64,000 nt of DNA from Methylobacterium sp. J-076 (GCF_022829405.1 NZ_JAKSXW010000146.1:62001-126000), one strand, 5' to 3'. Shown: positions 16,080 through 25,225, numbered from the stretch's first letter. Translations and numbers: made by a program. Notes: generated from the letters alone by a model not told the origin.

Positions 16080-17378
16080 GTGCCCGTCCTGAACCTCAAA
16101 TCCGACTTCGCGGGCGCGGAGACGCTGCCGGAGCAGATGGCCGCCATCGGCCGCCGGGCCCGTCAGGCGGCCCGCGGCATGGCGCTGGCTTCCGCGCAAA
16201 CCAAGGACGAGGCCCTGAGGCGCATCGCCGACCGGCTGCGCGCCGACGCCGACGCCATCCTCCGCGAGAACGCCCGCGACGTCGCCGCCGCCCGGGAGGC
16301 CGGGCAGCCCGAGGCGCTGATCGACCGCCTGCGGCTCGACGCGGCGCGCCTGTCCGGGATCGCCGGGGCGGTGGAGAAGGTCGGCGCCCTGGCCGATCCC
16401 GTCGGGCGCCAGCTCGCCGCCATCGAGCGGCCCAACGGCCTCCTGATCGAGCGCGTCGCCGTGCCGCTGGGCGTGGTGGGCGTGATCTTCGAAAGCCGCC
16501 CCAACGTCACCGCCGATGCGGGCGCCCTGTGCCTGAAGGCCGGCAACGCCGCGATCCTGCGGGCGGGGTCCGACAGCTTCCGCACCTCGCAGGCCATCGC
16601 CCGGGCCATGGCCCAGGGGCTCGCGGAAGCCGGGTTGCCCGCCGACGCCGTGCAGATCGTGCCCACCCGCGACCGGGCGGCGGTGGGGCTGATGCTCGCC
16701 GGCCTCGACAGCTGCGTGGACGTGATCGTCCCCCGCGGGGGACGCAGCCTCGTGGAGCGGGTCCAGGCCGAGGCGCGGGTGCCGGTCTTCGCCCATCTCG
16801 ACGGGATCAACCACGTCTACGTGGACCGCGCCGCCGACCTCGCCATGGCCCGGACGGTGCTGCTCAACAGCAAGATGCGGCGCGTCGGCGTCTGCGGTGC
16901 CGCCGAGACCCTGCTGGTCGACCGGGCCTGCGCCGGTACGCACCTCCAGCCCCTCGTCGTCGCCCTCCTCGAGGCCGGCTGCGCCGTGCGCGGCGATGCG
17001 GAGACCCGCGCCGCCGACCCCCGCGTCACCCCGGCGAGCGAGGCCGACTGGGGCACCGAGTATCTGGATGCGGTGATCGCGGCGAAGGTGGTGGACGGGC
17101 TCGACGCGGCCATCGCCCATATCGAGACCTACGGTTCGCACCATACGGACGCGATCGTCACCGCGGACGAGGAGGCCGCCCGGCGCTTCCTGGCCGAGGT
17201 GGATTCCGCCATCGTGGTCCACAACGCCTCGACGCAGTTCGCCGATGGGGGCGAGTTCGGCTTCGGGGCGGAGATCGGCATCGCCACCGGGCGGATGCAC
17301 GCCCGCGGCCCGGTCGGCGTCGAACAGCTCACGACCTTCAAGTACCGGGTCCACGGCCACGGCCAGACACGGCCGTGA
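16080..17378 (+). CDS. proA: Glutamate-5-semialdehyde dehydrogenase (gamma-glutamyl phosphate reductase)
   Basis: About 432 residues. The catalytic cysteine is in RRVGVCGAAETLLVD, and the signatures VIFESRPNVTADA and GGEFGFGAEIGIATGRMHARGP are intact. It reduces gamma-glutamyl phosphate with NADPH in proline synthesis. I chose the GTG at 16080 because AGG lies seven bases before it and homologues start near here; an in-frame ATG at 16032 is an alternative. Confidence 0.96.
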   Translation: MPVLNLKSDFAGAETLPEQMAAIGRRARQAARGMALASAQTKDEALRRIADRLRADADAILRENARDVAAAREAGQPEALIDRLRLDAARLSGIAGAVEKVGALADPVGRQLAAIERPNGLLIERVAVPLGVVGVIFESRPNVTADAGALCLKAGNAAILRAGSDSFRTSQAIARAMAQGLAEAGLPADAVQIVPTRDRAAVGLMLAGLDSCVDVIVPRGGRSLVERVQAEARVPVFAHLDGINHVYVDRAADLAMARTVLLNSKMRRVGVCGAAETLLVDRACAGTHLQPLVVALLEAGCAVRGDAETRAADPRVTPASEADWGTEYLDAVIAAKVVDGLDAAIAHIETYGSHHTDAIVTADEEAARRFLAEVDSAIVVHNASTQFADGGEFGFGAEIGIATGRMHARGPVGVEQLTTFKYRVHGHGQTRP

Positions 17379-17418
17379 TCCGCGGGCCGACGATGCGGCC
17401 GAGCCCGCGTGGCGCCGC

Positions 17419-18030
17419 GTGCGGCTGACCCTGCCGCCGAGCGCGCCCGGCATGCGGATCGGCCTCTACGGCGGTTCGTTCGATCCCGCCCATCTCGGGC
17501 ACCTTCATGTCACCGCCACGGCCCTGCGGCGCCTGCGCCTCGACCGGGTGTGGTGGCTCGTCAGCCCCGGCAACCCGCTGAAGGACCGCAGCCGCCTCGC
17601 CCCCCTGGCGGACCGCTGCGCCCAGGCCGCCCGGGTGGCGGCGCACCCGCGGATCGCCGTGACCGGATTCGAGGCGGGCCTCGGCGTGCGCTTCACCGTC
17701 CAGACCCTGCGCTACCTCACCCGACGCCGGCCGGGCGTGCGCTTCGTCTGGATCATGGGGGCGGATTCCCTGGCGAACTTCCACCGCTGGCGCGGCGCCG
17801 CGGAGATCGCCCGGCTGATGCCGATCGCGGTGATCGACCGGCCGGGCTCGACGCTCGCCCCCCTGTCCGCCAAGACCGCCAGGCGGTTCGCCGCCGCCCG
17901 GATCCCCGAGGCGGCGGCGGCGACGCTCGCCGGCTGCCGGCCCCCGGCCTGGGTGTTCCTCCACGGCCCGCGCTCGAAGCTGTCGTCCACCGCCATCCGC
18001 GCCCGTAAGCGAGGCAGACAGGCGGTCTGA
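17419..18030 (+). CDS. nadD: Nicotinate-nucleotide adenylyltransferase
   Basis: A 203-residue protein with the nucleotidyltransferase signature GLYGGSFDPAHLGHLHV (H-x-G-H) and the C-terminal SSTAIR motif (ISSTxIR class). It adenylates nicotinate mononucleotide in NAD synthesis. The GTG start is chosen because related nadD proteins carry a short PP-x-APGM lead before the fold; an internal ATG at 17452 would remove it. It is followed directly by rsfS, the usual nadD-rsfS-rlmH order. Confidence 0.95.
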   Translation: MRLTLPPSAPGMRIGLYGGSFDPAHLGHLHVTATALRRLRLDRVWWLVSPGNPLKDRSRLAPLADRCAQAARVAAHPRIAVTGFEAGLGVRFTVQTLRYLTRRRPGVRFVWIMGADSLANFHRWRGAAEIARLMPIAVIDRPGSTLAPLSAKTARRFAAARIPEAAAATLAGCRPPAWVFLHGPRSKLSSTAIRARKRGRQAV

Positions 18031-18095
18031 GCGGGCCGATCCGGTGCATCGCCCGCACAGACCTGTTGCAATCGCGGTGCGAAGCCGCCACTTTC

Positions 18096-18563
18096 ATGGG
18101 ACAAGGCCGTCGGACGGCCTCACTAGGAATCAGGACGCTGCCCGAGACCCTTCGCACTGAAACCGTGCGCCCCGAGACCCCTCCCCGCCCCGCGCCCGTC
18201 GAGGATCATGGCCTCGCCTACGTGGAGGCCCTGAGGGACCTGGCGCTTGGATGCCTCGACGAGATGAAGGCCGAGGAGACGATCGCGATCGATCTTGCCG
18301 GCAAGACATCGCTGGCCGACACGATGATCATCACCTCGGGCCGTTCGCAGCGCCATGTCGGCTCCATCGCCGACAAGATCCTGCAGGAGATGAAGAACAA
18401 GGGCTTCGGCACCGCCCGGGTCGAGGGCCTGCCGGCCTGCGACTGGGTGCTGATCGATGCCGGGGATGTGCTGGTGCACATCTTCCGCCCCGAGGTCCGC
18501 GGCTTCTACAACCTCGAGAAGATGTGGGGCGCGGACCGTCCCGTCGGCGTCGCCGCCGGCTGA
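18096..18563 (+). CDS. rsfS: Ribosomal silencing factor RsfS
   Basis: About 155 residues, of which the last 115 form the conserved DUF143 fold (DEMKAEETIAIDLAGK, DTMIITSGRSQRHV, DWVLIDAGDVLVHIF, REFY-like RGFYNLE, KMWGAD). It binds L14 and blocks subunit joining when nutrients are short. The start is uncertain: no good ribosome site precedes the ATG at 18096, the frame is open from 18066, and a downstream GTG would still keep the domain. Confidence 0.93.
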   Translation: MGQGRRTASLGIRTLPETLRTETVRPETPPRPAPVEDHGLAYVEALRDLALGCLDEMKAEETIAIDLAGKTSLADTMIITSGRSQRHVGSIADKILQEMKNKGFGTARVEGLPACDWVLIDAGDVLVHIFRPEVRGFYNLEKMWGADRPVGVAAG

Positions 18564-18575
18564 TCGACTCCCCCA

Positions 18576-19070
18576 TTGCGCCTCGTCGTCGCCACGGTCG
18601 GCCGCCTGAAGGCCGGTCCGGAGCGGGATCTGGCGTCACGATATCGCGAGCGCGCCGCCCAGCTCGGCCGGGGGCTCGGCTTCCCTTCCTGCGATCTGGT
18701 GGAGATCCCGGAATCCCGCGCCCGGCGCGGGGCGGACCGGGCGGCCGAGGAGGCGGCGGCGCTGCTGCCGCTCCTTCCGCCGGGGAGCGCCATCCTCACC
18801 TACGACGAACGCGGCCGTGCCGACGTCCCGAGCGAAGCCCTGGCCGGGCGGGTCGCCAGCTGGCGCGATGCCGCCAAGCCGGCCCTGGCGATGATCGTCG
18901 GCGGACCGGACGGGCTCGACGCCTCAATTCGGACGCGGGCGGACCTGATCCTCTCCTTCGGGGCCGCCACCTTGCCCCACGGACTCGTGCGCGTGCTCGT
19001 CCTCGAACAGATCTACCGCAGCCTCACCATCCTGGCCGGCCACCCCTACCACCGCGGCGAGCCGGGGTGA
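18576..19070 (+). CDS. rlmH: 23S rRNA (pseudouridine1915-N3)-methyltransferase RlmH
   Basis: A 164-residue SPOUT methyltransferase. It starts at TTG (MRLVVATVGRLKAGPE), with SAM-binding knot residues in MIVGGPDG and LILSFGAATLPHGL, and ends with the diagnostic YRSLTILAGHPYHR. It methylates pseudouridine 1915 in helix 69. The TTG start lies 12 bases after rsfS; no ATG or GTG fits. Confidence 0.95.
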   Translation: MRLVVATVGRLKAGPERDLASRYRERAAQLGRGLGFPSCDLVEIPESRARRGADRAAEEAAALLPLLPPGSAILTYDERGRADVPSEALAGRVASWRDAAKPALAMIVGGPDGLDASIRTRADLILSFGAATLPHGLVRVLVLEQIYRSLTILAGHPYHRGEPG

Positions 19071-19102
19071 GGCGGGTGCGTCGCACTGGAACGGATCGCG
19101 CC

Positions 19103-20476
19103 GTGTCTCACCCGCTCCCCTCCCTGGGGAGGGGTGGCCCCGGCCCCCGGCGGGATCGGCGCGCGCCGGCGCGGCTCGTCCTCGCGGCCCTCATCCTCCT
19201 CGCCCCGGCCCACGCCCTGCCGCAGGACGCGCCCCCCCCGGATCAGGACAAGATCCGGCAGGCCACCGACGAGCGCGACCGGCGCGCCGAAAACCTGAAG
19301 CGCGTGCAGGACGCCCTGTCGGCGAGCGAGGGGCAGCGGACCCAGTTCGAGAAGGAGATCGCCGCGATCGGCAACGACCGGGCGAAGCTCGATACCGCCC
19401 TGCTCGATGCCGGGCGGCAGGCGCAGGCGACCGAGGAGCGGATGAACCGCCTCGAAGACCGCCTCAAGGCCATGACCGACAGCGAGGCGGCGATCCGCCG
19501 GTCCCTCCAGGCCCGCCGGGGCACCGTGGCCGAGATCCTGGCCGCCCTCCAGCGGATGGGCCGCCGCCCGCCCCCCGCCGTGCTGACGAGCCCGGAGGAC
19601 GTCCTCACCGCCATCCGCACGTCCATGCTCCTCGGCGCCGTGGTGCCCGAGCTGCGGGGCGAACTGGACACCCTGGCCGCCGACCTCACCGAGATGGTTC
19701 GCCTGCGCGGCCTGATCGCGCAGGACAAGGAAGGGCTCGCCGCCGACCTCGCCGGCTGGGCGCGGGAGCAGCAACGGCTCCAGGCGCTCGCCACCGCCCG
19801 CCGGGCGCGGCAGGCCGAGGTCGAGAGCGGCCTCGCCGCCGAGCGGAAGCGGGCGGCGGAGCTCGGCGTCCAGGCCAGGAGCCTGAAGGACCTGCTGGAG
19901 CGGGTCGAGGGGGAGATGACCGCGGCCAAGCGATCCGCCGAGGAGGCCAAGGCCGCCGCCGAGCGGGAGGCGCGGGTGACGCAGGAGCGCTTCGCCGCAG
20001 CCGGCTTCCGCGATCCCGCCCGGCTGGCCCCGAAGGTCCACTTCGCCGACGCGCGGGGCGAAGTGCCGCGGCCCGTGGTGGGGCGCCTCGTCAGGGCGTT
20101 CAACCAGCCCGACGGCAATGGCGGCTCGACGCGGGGCGTGTCCTTCGCTACGCGGTCGAAGGCCGTGGTGGCCTCCCCGGCCGACGGCTGGGTCCAGTTT
20201 GCCGGGCCGTTCCGCTCCTATGGCCGACTCTTGATCATCAACGCGGGCGACGGCTACTATCTTTTGCTGGCGGGAATGGACCAGATCAGCGTCGAGGTCG
20301 GCCAGTTCGTTCTGGCCGGTGAACCATTGGGCTCCATGGGCGAAGGGACGTCCGGACCCGATGGCGATCCGACGCTGTACGTCGAGTTCAAGAAGGATGG
20401 CGGCTCCGTCGATCCGGAGCCGTGGTGGGCGAAAAGCCCCGGTGACAAGGTTCTTGGCGAGAAGGTTCGCGGCTGA
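19103..20476 (+). CDS. EnvC-like murein hydrolase activator (degenerate M23/LytM)
   Basis: About 457 residues: signal peptide (ARLVLAALILLAPAHA), a long coiled coil rich in Arg/Glu/Ala (about residues 45-290), then a C-terminal LytM fold. The zinc ligands of active M23 peptidases are absent: the HxxxD site reads GVSFATRSKA, the YxHL site reads YLLLAGMD, and HxH is replaced by LYVEFKK. This is the EnvC pattern, an activator of periplasmic amidases in cell separation. Start is uncertain (GTG at 19067, 19076 or 19103). A TGATG links it to ctpA. Confidence 0.9.
   Translation: MSHPLPSLGRGGPGPRRDRRAPARLVLAALILLAPAHALPQDAPPPDQDKIRQATDERDRRAENLKRVQDALSASEGQRTQFEKEIAAIGNDRAKLDTALLDAGRQAQATEERMNRLEDRLKAMTDSEAAIRRSLQARRGTVAEILAALQRMGRRPPPAVLTSPEDVLTAIRTSMLLGAVVPELRGELDTLAADLTEMVRLRGLIAQDKEGLAADLAGWAREQQRLQALATARRARQAEVESGLAAERKRAAELGVQARSLKDLLERVEGEMTAAKRSAEEAKAAAEREARVTQERFAAAGFRDPARLAPKVHFADARGEVPRPVVGRLVRAFNQPDGNGGSTRGVSFATRSKAVVASPADGWVQFAGPFRSYGRLLIINAGDGYYLLLAGMDQISVEVGQFVLAGEPLGSMGEGTSGPDGDPTLYVEFKKDGGSVDPEPWWAKSPGDKVLGEKVRG
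19115..19134. repeat. Short palindrome resembling intergenic REP arms, inside envC-like 5' end
   Basis: CTCCCCTCCC followed by GGGGAGGGG forms a near-perfect dyad, flanked by GGCCCC/GGCCCCCGG runs. It resembles the arms of the larger palindromic repeat at 54616-54767. It lies within the first codons of the assigned envC-like start, so it may affect translation or mark a mis-called start. Confidence 0.35.
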
Positions 20477-21816
20477 TGCGCAAGACATCCCTGATTATGC
20501 TCGGCGCCTTCCTGGGCGCCGGAGTTTCGATGGTCGCGACCCAGACGGAGTTCCTGTCCGGGCCCCGCGCCGTCGCCGCCTCCGCCGAGACCTACCGTCA
20601 GCTCAGCCTGTTCGGTGACGTGTTCGAGAAGGTGCGGACGGACTACGTCGAGAAGCCCGACGAGTCGAAGATGATCGAGGCGGCCGTCAACGGCATGCTG
20701 ACGTCGCTCGATCCGCATTCGAGCTACATGGACGCCAAGGCGTTCCGCGACATGCAGACCACCACCCGCGGCGAGTTCGGCGGGCTGGGCATCGAGGTCA
20801 CGATGGAGGACGGCCTGATCAAGGTCGTCACCCCCATCGACGACACCCCCGCCTCCAAGGCCGGGCTGCTCGCCAACGACGTCATCACCCAGATCGACGA
20901 CGATCAGGTTCAGGGCCTCAGCCTGAACCAGGCGGTCGACAAGATGCGCGGCCCGGTGAATTCCCAGGTCAAGCTGAAGATCAGCCGCAAGGAGTCGAAG
21001 GACCCGATCGAGGTCACGCTCACCCGCGACACCATCAAGATCAAGCCGGTGCGCTCGAAGGTCGAGGGCAACGACGTCGGCTACATCCGCCTGACGCAGT
21101 TCAACGAGCAGTCCTTCGACGGCATGCGCGCCGCCATCGACAAGCTGACGAGCGACATCGGCCAGGACAAGCTGAAGGGCTTCGTCCTCGACCTGCGCAA
21201 CAACCCCGGCGGCCTGCTCGACCAGGCGGTGATGATCTCCGATGCCTTCCTCGACCGGGGCGAGATCGTCTCCACCCGCGGGCGCAACCCGGACGAGACG
21301 CAGCGCTTCTCGGCCAAGTCCGGCGACCTGACCAAGGGCAAGCCGATCGTGGTGCTGGTCAACGGCGGCTCCGCCTCGGCCTCCGAGATCGTGGCCGGCG
21401 CCCTGCAGGATCACAAGCGCGCGACGATCCTCGGCACCCGGTCCTTCGGCAAGGGCTCCGTGCAGTCGATCATCCCGCTGGGCGGCTCGGGCGCCCTGCG
21501 CCTCACCACGGCGCGCTACTACACGCCGTCGGGCCGCTCGATCCAGGCCAAGGGCATCGAGCCGGACATCGAGGTCACGCAGGACGTGCCGGACGAGCTG
21601 AAGGGCAAGGACGAGACCAAGGGCGAGGCCGGGCTGAAGGGCCACCTGAAGCAGAAGGATACCGACGAGCGCGGCGGGTCCTCCGCCTACGTCCCGCCGG
21701 ATCCGGCCAAGGACAAGCAGCTGATCTCGGCGGTGGACTTCCTGCACGGCATCCAGAAGGGCGCCGCCAACGGGACGCCCGCCCCGCAGCAGCCCAAGCC
21801 CAGCCTGCCGAACTAA
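20476..21816 (+). CDS. ctpA: S41 family C-terminal processing peptidase
   Basis: A 446-residue protein: N-terminal signal or anchor, PDZ domain (about residues 90-175, with GLGIEVTMEDG and PASKAGLLANDVI), then the tail-specific protease core. The serine is in VNGGSASASEIVAGAL and the lysine in GTRSFGKGSVQ. It trims periplasmic proteins, acting on envelope turnover. The ATG overlaps the EnvC-like stop by one base; EnvC-CtpA pairing is common and fits control of peptidoglycan hydrolases. Confidence 0.96.
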   Translation: MRKTSLIMLGAFLGAGVSMVATQTEFLSGPRAVAASAETYRQLSLFGDVFEKVRTDYVEKPDESKMIEAAVNGMLTSLDPHSSYMDAKAFRDMQTTTRGEFGGLGIEVTMEDGLIKVVTPIDDTPASKAGLLANDVITQIDDDQVQGLSLNQAVDKMRGPVNSQVKLKISRKESKDPIEVTLTRDTIKIKPVRSKVEGNDVGYIRLTQFNEQSFDGMRAAIDKLTSDIGQDKLKGFVLDLRNNPGGLLDQAVMISDAFLDRGEIVSTRGRNPDETQRFSAKSGDLTKGKPIVVLVNGGSASASEIVAGALQDHKRATILGTRSFGKGSVQSIIPLGGSGALRLTTARYYTPSGRSIQAKGIEPDIEVTQDVPDELKGKDETKGEAGLKGHLKQKDTDERGGSSAYVPPDPAKDKQLISAVDFLHGIQKGAANGTPAPQQPKPSLPN

Positions 21817-21828
21817 AACCTCTCGCGA

Positions 21829-21860
21829 GACCGGTGCCCGCTACCATGCGTGCACCGGTC
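21829..21860. terminator. Stem-loop between convergent ctpA and DUF892 gene
   Basis: A perfect 9-bp stem GACCGGTGC / GCACCGGTC with a 14-nt loop sits between the two stop codons. It could end transcription from both sides. No T-run follows on either strand. Confidence 0.5.
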
Positions 21861-21866
21861 GCCGCA

Positions 21867-22376
21867 TCAGCGGCCGGCCTTCTCGCCCGCCACGGTGAGT
21901 TCGACATAACGCCGGGTGGTCGGCACGATGAGGTCATGGATCCGCTGAGCCATGGCCTTTTCTTCGTTCAGGGACTGGTCGAAGGCCGCCCTGTGGGCCT
22001 GCATGCCCGCCGCGTCGCCGATCTCCAGGAGCGACGTGTAGGCCGCGACCTCGAAGTTCTCGAAGGCGTGGTTGGCGTAGGTGTTCTTCAGGATCTCGTC
22101 CTGAGCGGGGGCGTGCCCCAGCGCCATCATGTTCCCGACGATGCCCAGGAATCCCTCCTTGAGGGCCGAGGGCGTCTCGTCGAGGCTGTGCAGCGCCTCA
22201 TCGAGTCGCTGGCGCTGCCCGTGGGTCTCGTCGATGTGGCGACGCAGGGCCTGCGACATCTCGGGGTAGTGCTCCAGGCGCTCCACCTGCCGCTCCATGA
22301 TCTGCAGGGCCTGCATCTCGAGGGCGTGGGTATTCCGCAGGGCGGTGATGTAGATCTCGCGCGCGTTCATGCTCAT
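21867..22376 (-). CDS. Ferritin-like DUF892 protein (YciE/YciF family)
   Basis: A 169-residue, almost all-helical protein. Glu/His residues in E-x-x-x-LEH and HAFENFEVAAY match the four-helix ferritin-like DUF892 fold. Homologues are stress-induced in enteric bacteria and Hyphomicrobiales. GGAGAG lies five bases before the ATG. It is inserted, on the opposite strand, between ctpA and the deacetylase-rppH pair that usually follow one another. Confidence 0.88.
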   Translation of the reverse strand: MSMNAREIYITALRNTHALEMQALQIMERQVERLEHYPEMSQALRRHIDETHGQRQRLDEALHSLDETPSALKEGFLGIVGNMMALGHAPAQDEILKNTYANHAFENFEVAAYTSLLEIGDAAGMQAHRAAFDQSLNEEKAMAQRIHDLIVPTTRRYVELTVAGEKAGR

Positions 22377-22735
22377 CGTGTCTCTCCGCTGGCGGTTCGG
22401 GTCGTCTGATTCCGCAACACTCCGTCGATGCGCCGGTCCATCGAAAGTTCCCGCCTGCGGTCTATTGGCACTCGATTGGCGAGTTCTGACTTTCGTCTGA
22501 TCGCGCGAGGGGTCGGTCCGAATTTATTCAATTCTCCGCCGGGTAAATTGTGACGCTCGACTGATCCAGGCGTCGCTTCGACCGTGGCCATTCGGAAACG
22601 GATGGCGCCCCCCGATCCGCATCCCGCGCGGGAGTGTGGGGCCGTTAGGGGAACGTTAACCACACCAACCGGCAGATATGGACGTAGAGAGTCCGCTGCT
22701 TTCGGTTGCGGTCTGGCTCCTGCGACGAGTGTCGA
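22377..22735. other. Intergenic region, divergent promoters
   Basis: About 360 bp without a gene between two divergently transcribed genes. It has AT-rich patches (for example near 22518-22550) suited to promoters, but I could not place a convincing -35/-10 pair or a general-stress (GGAAC / CGTT) promoter on either strand. Confidence 0.6.
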
Positions 22736-23962
22736 GTGACCGAGCCCGCCGACGATATCCTGACGCGACCCCTCGGGGTCGATGCCGCCGGCCCCGTGCC
22801 GCCGCCGGCCGGCCGTGTCGCCGGACTGCTGGCCCGCGCGCGCAGGCCCGGCGTCGCGGCCGGCCTCGCCGGGGCGGGCGTGCTGGCCGCCTTCGGCCTC
22901 CTCGTGGCCTTCGGCGACCCGGAGGGCGGGGAGCCCCGGGTGCGCGCGGCCATCGCCCTGCGTGAGCCCGCCGCGGCGCCCAGACCCGTCGCCGCCGCCG
23001 CCGCGGCGCCCGCGGCGGTCGTCGAGGTCTCGCCGCCCCAGCAGCGCAGCGCGGAGGAGGTCGAGACGGCCTCCGGCGTCACGGTGGTGCGCCCCCCCGG
23101 CACCGCGCCGAGCGAGGCCGTGGTGATCCGCGTGCCCCCCGCCAACGCCCCGCGCTTGGCCCCCGCCCCCGATCCGCGCCTCGCCGAGCAAGGCCGCCAC
23201 GGCATCATGCCCCGCCTCGGCGAAGGGCGCGTGCGCGCCCTCGACGTCTATGCCCGCCCGGACGAGCCGGGCACCGGCCCGCGCATCGCGATCCTCGTGA
23301 CCGGCCTCGGGATCGGCCAGTCGGCGACCGCCGCCGCCACGGCGCGCCTTCCGCAGGCGGTGAGTCTCGCCTTCGCCCCCTACAGCACCGAGGTGGAGCG
23401 CGCCGCCGCCCGCGCCCGCGATGCCGGGCACGAGGTGTTCCTGCAACTGCCCATGGAGCCCTTCGACTATCCCGACAGCGACCCCGGACCCCAGGCCCTC
23501 CTGACGGCCCTCAAGGGGCCGGAGAACGCCGACCGGCTCGCCTGGGTGCTGTCGCGCTTCCCGGGCTATGTCGGGCTCGTCAATTTCATGGGCGGCAAGC
23601 TGATGGCGGATTCCGCCTTCGATCCGGTGCTGCGCGAGATCGGCGCCAGGGGGCTCGGCTTCCTGGACGACGGCACGGTGCCCAAGGGCGCCGCCCTCGC
23701 CAACAAGGCGCGCACGCCCTACGCCCGGGCCGAGATCGTCCTCGATGCGGTCCCGCGGCCCGATGCCATCGATGCCGAACTCGCCAGGGCCGAGGCGCAG
23801 GCCCGCACCAACGGCTTCGTCCTCGTCTCGGCCGGCGGCTCCCTGATGACGGTGGACCGCATCGCCCGCTGGGCGCGGGATCTCGACGCCCGCGGCATCC
23901 GCCTCGTGCCGGCCAGCGCGGCCCTGCGGGGGGCGCCCAAGCGCGTGTCCAAGGCGGATTGA
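22736..23962 (+). CDS. Divergent polysaccharide deacetylase family protein
   Basis: About 408 residues. A single N-terminal membrane anchor (residues about 32-52) is followed by a Pro/Ala-rich linker, then a domain reading RIAILVTGLGIGQ, LAFAPYS, HEVFLQLPMEP and NFMGGKLM. This is the DUF610/YibQ-type divergent NodB-like fold found beside ctpA and rppH in Hyphomicrobiales. It probably acts on envelope glycans, but its catalytic activity is not established. The GTG start was chosen as the first near the domain architecture; upstream frame is open 30 bp more. Confidence 0.87.
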   Translation: MTEPADDILTRPLGVDAAGPVPPPAGRVAGLLARARRPGVAAGLAGAGVLAAFGLLVAFGDPEGGEPRVRAAIALREPAAAPRPVAAAAAAPAAVVEVSPPQQRSAEEVETASGVTVVRPPGTAPSEAVVIRVPPANAPRLAPAPDPRLAEQGRHGIMPRLGEGRVRALDVYARPDEPGTGPRIAILVTGLGIGQSATAAATARLPQAVSLAFAPYSTEVERAAARARDAGHEVFLQLPMEPFDYPDSDPGPQALLTALKGPENADRLAWVLSRFPGYVGLVNFMGGKLMADSAFDPVLREIGARGLGFLDDGTVPKGAALANKARTPYARAEIVLDAVPRPDAIDAELARAEAQARTNGFVLVSAGGSLMTVDRIARWARDLDARGIRLVPASAALRGAPKRVSKAD

Positions 23963-24035
23963 TCCCGCCCCGGGGGCGAGAATACACGGCGTCGCCGTTG
24001 CCCGCCCTCCGCGCCGCAGCCTATGGTCCGCCGCG

Positions 24036-24575
24036 ATGGCACAATCCAGCGAATCGAACGGCCTGCCGTACAGGCCCTGCGTCGGCATCACCCTCATCGC
24101 GCCCTCGGGGGGCGTCTTCGTGGGCCGCCGCCGGCGGGATGCCGGCCCCGAGCATGTCGATGGGCCGCACCAGTGGCAGATGCCCCAAGGGGGCATCGAC
24201 CCCGGCGAGGATCCCGCCGCCGCGGCCCTGCGCGAACTCTACGAGGAGACCAACGTGCCGGCCGAGGCCCTGCGCCCCCTCGGCGAGGTGCCGGACTGGC
24301 TCGCCTACGACCTGCCCCCCGCGGTGATGAAACAGGCCTGGACGGGACGTTACCGGGGCCAGTCGCAGAAGTGGTTCGCCTACGGCTTCGTCGGCTCCGA
24401 GGACCAGATCGACGTGCTGCGGCCCGGCGGCGGGGCCCATAAGCCGGAGTTCGAGGCGTGGCGCTGGGCGCGGTTCGAGGAGCTGCCGGACTTGGTCGTC
24501 CCGTTCAAGCGGCCGGTCTACGAGGCCGTCGTCGCCGCCTTCGCCGGCCTCTCGGCTTGGGCGGAGCGGGCATGA
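24036..24575 (+). CDS. rppH: RNA pyrophosphohydrolase
   Basis: A 179-residue Nudix protein. The Nudix box GGIDPGEDPAAAALRELYEE starts near residue 52, preceded by YRPCVGITLI and WQMPQ typical of RppH. It converts the 5' triphosphate of mRNA to monophosphate and so triggers decay. It follows the deacetylase gene by about 70 bp on the same strand. Confidence 0.96.
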   Translation: MAQSSESNGLPYRPCVGITLIAPSGGVFVGRRRRDAGPEHVDGPHQWQMPQGGIDPGEDPAAAALRELYEETNVPAEALRPLGEVPDWLAYDLPPAVMKQAWTGRYRGQSQKWFAYGFVGSEDQIDVLRPGGGAHKPEFEAWRWARFEELPDLVVPFKRPVYEAVVAAFAGLSAWAERA

Positions 24576-24598
24576 TCCGGTACGGGCCGGCCTGAGCC

Positions 24599-25225
24599 AT
24601 GAAGCGCTGGCTGGCGATCCCCCTCGGAATCGCGCTCGCGTGGCTCCTGTTCACGCTGAGCCCCCTGTGGACGCTCTACAACTTCGCCGACGCGGTGCGG
24701 CGGCACGATACCGCCTATGTCGAGACGCACGTCAACTTCCGCACGCTGCGCCTGTCCCTCGTCCGCCAGATCGTCGGCGCCGTGCGGGTGGCGACGGATT
24801 CCGACGAGGACCTCGACCCCCGCGACCGGCAGCGCCTCAACGAGGTGGCCTACGGCCTCGCCCTCGCGCTGGCCGAAAGCCTCGTGACGCCCGACACGGT
24901 GATCGATCTCCTGGATGACGGCTGGCCCGACAAGCTGGACCTGCGCAAGCCCGACGGTGCCCGGACCACGGGGCTGGCCATCCACGGCTTCGGCAAGCTG
25001 ATGGCCTACTACGCCGCGGCGGAGATGCGGGGGTTCCGGGCGGTGGTCGTCCCGATCCCGCCGGAAGGGCCCCGGGCCCAGCGGACCCGCATCCGCCTGC
25101 GCCTGCGCGGCCTGACCTGGCGGCTCGTCGACATCGAGATGGCCGAGGCCCTGCGCGGCGAGATCGCGGCCAAGCTCGCCCGCGCCCTCGCCAAGGCGAG
25201 GATCGGGGCCGGCGGGGGGAAGTAA
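24599..25225 (+). CDS. DUF2939 family protein
   Basis: A 208-residue protein with an N-terminal hydrophobic helix (LAIPLGIALAWLLFTL) and the DUF2939 pattern SPLWTLYNFADAVRRHD followed by a Y-V-x-x-VNF segment and a basic C-terminus. Probably inner-membrane anchored with a periplasmic domain. It lies 23 bp after rppH and may be co-transcribed. Function unknown. Confidence 0.82.
   Translation: MKRWLAIPLGIALAWLLFTLSPLWTLYNFADAVRRHDTAYVETHVNFRTLRLSLVRQIVGAVRVATDSDEDLDPRDRQRLNEVAYGLALALAESLVTPDTVIDLLDDGWPDKLDLRKPDGARTTGLAIHGFGKLMAYYAAAEMRGFRAVVVPIPPEGPRAQRTRIRLRLRGLTWRLVDIEMAEALRGEIAAKLARALAKARIGAGGGK

Noticed and set aside
22377..22735. General-stress (EcfG) promoter for the DUF892 gene
   Set aside because: GGAAC occurs on the minus strand, but no CGTT follows at 16 or 17 bases.
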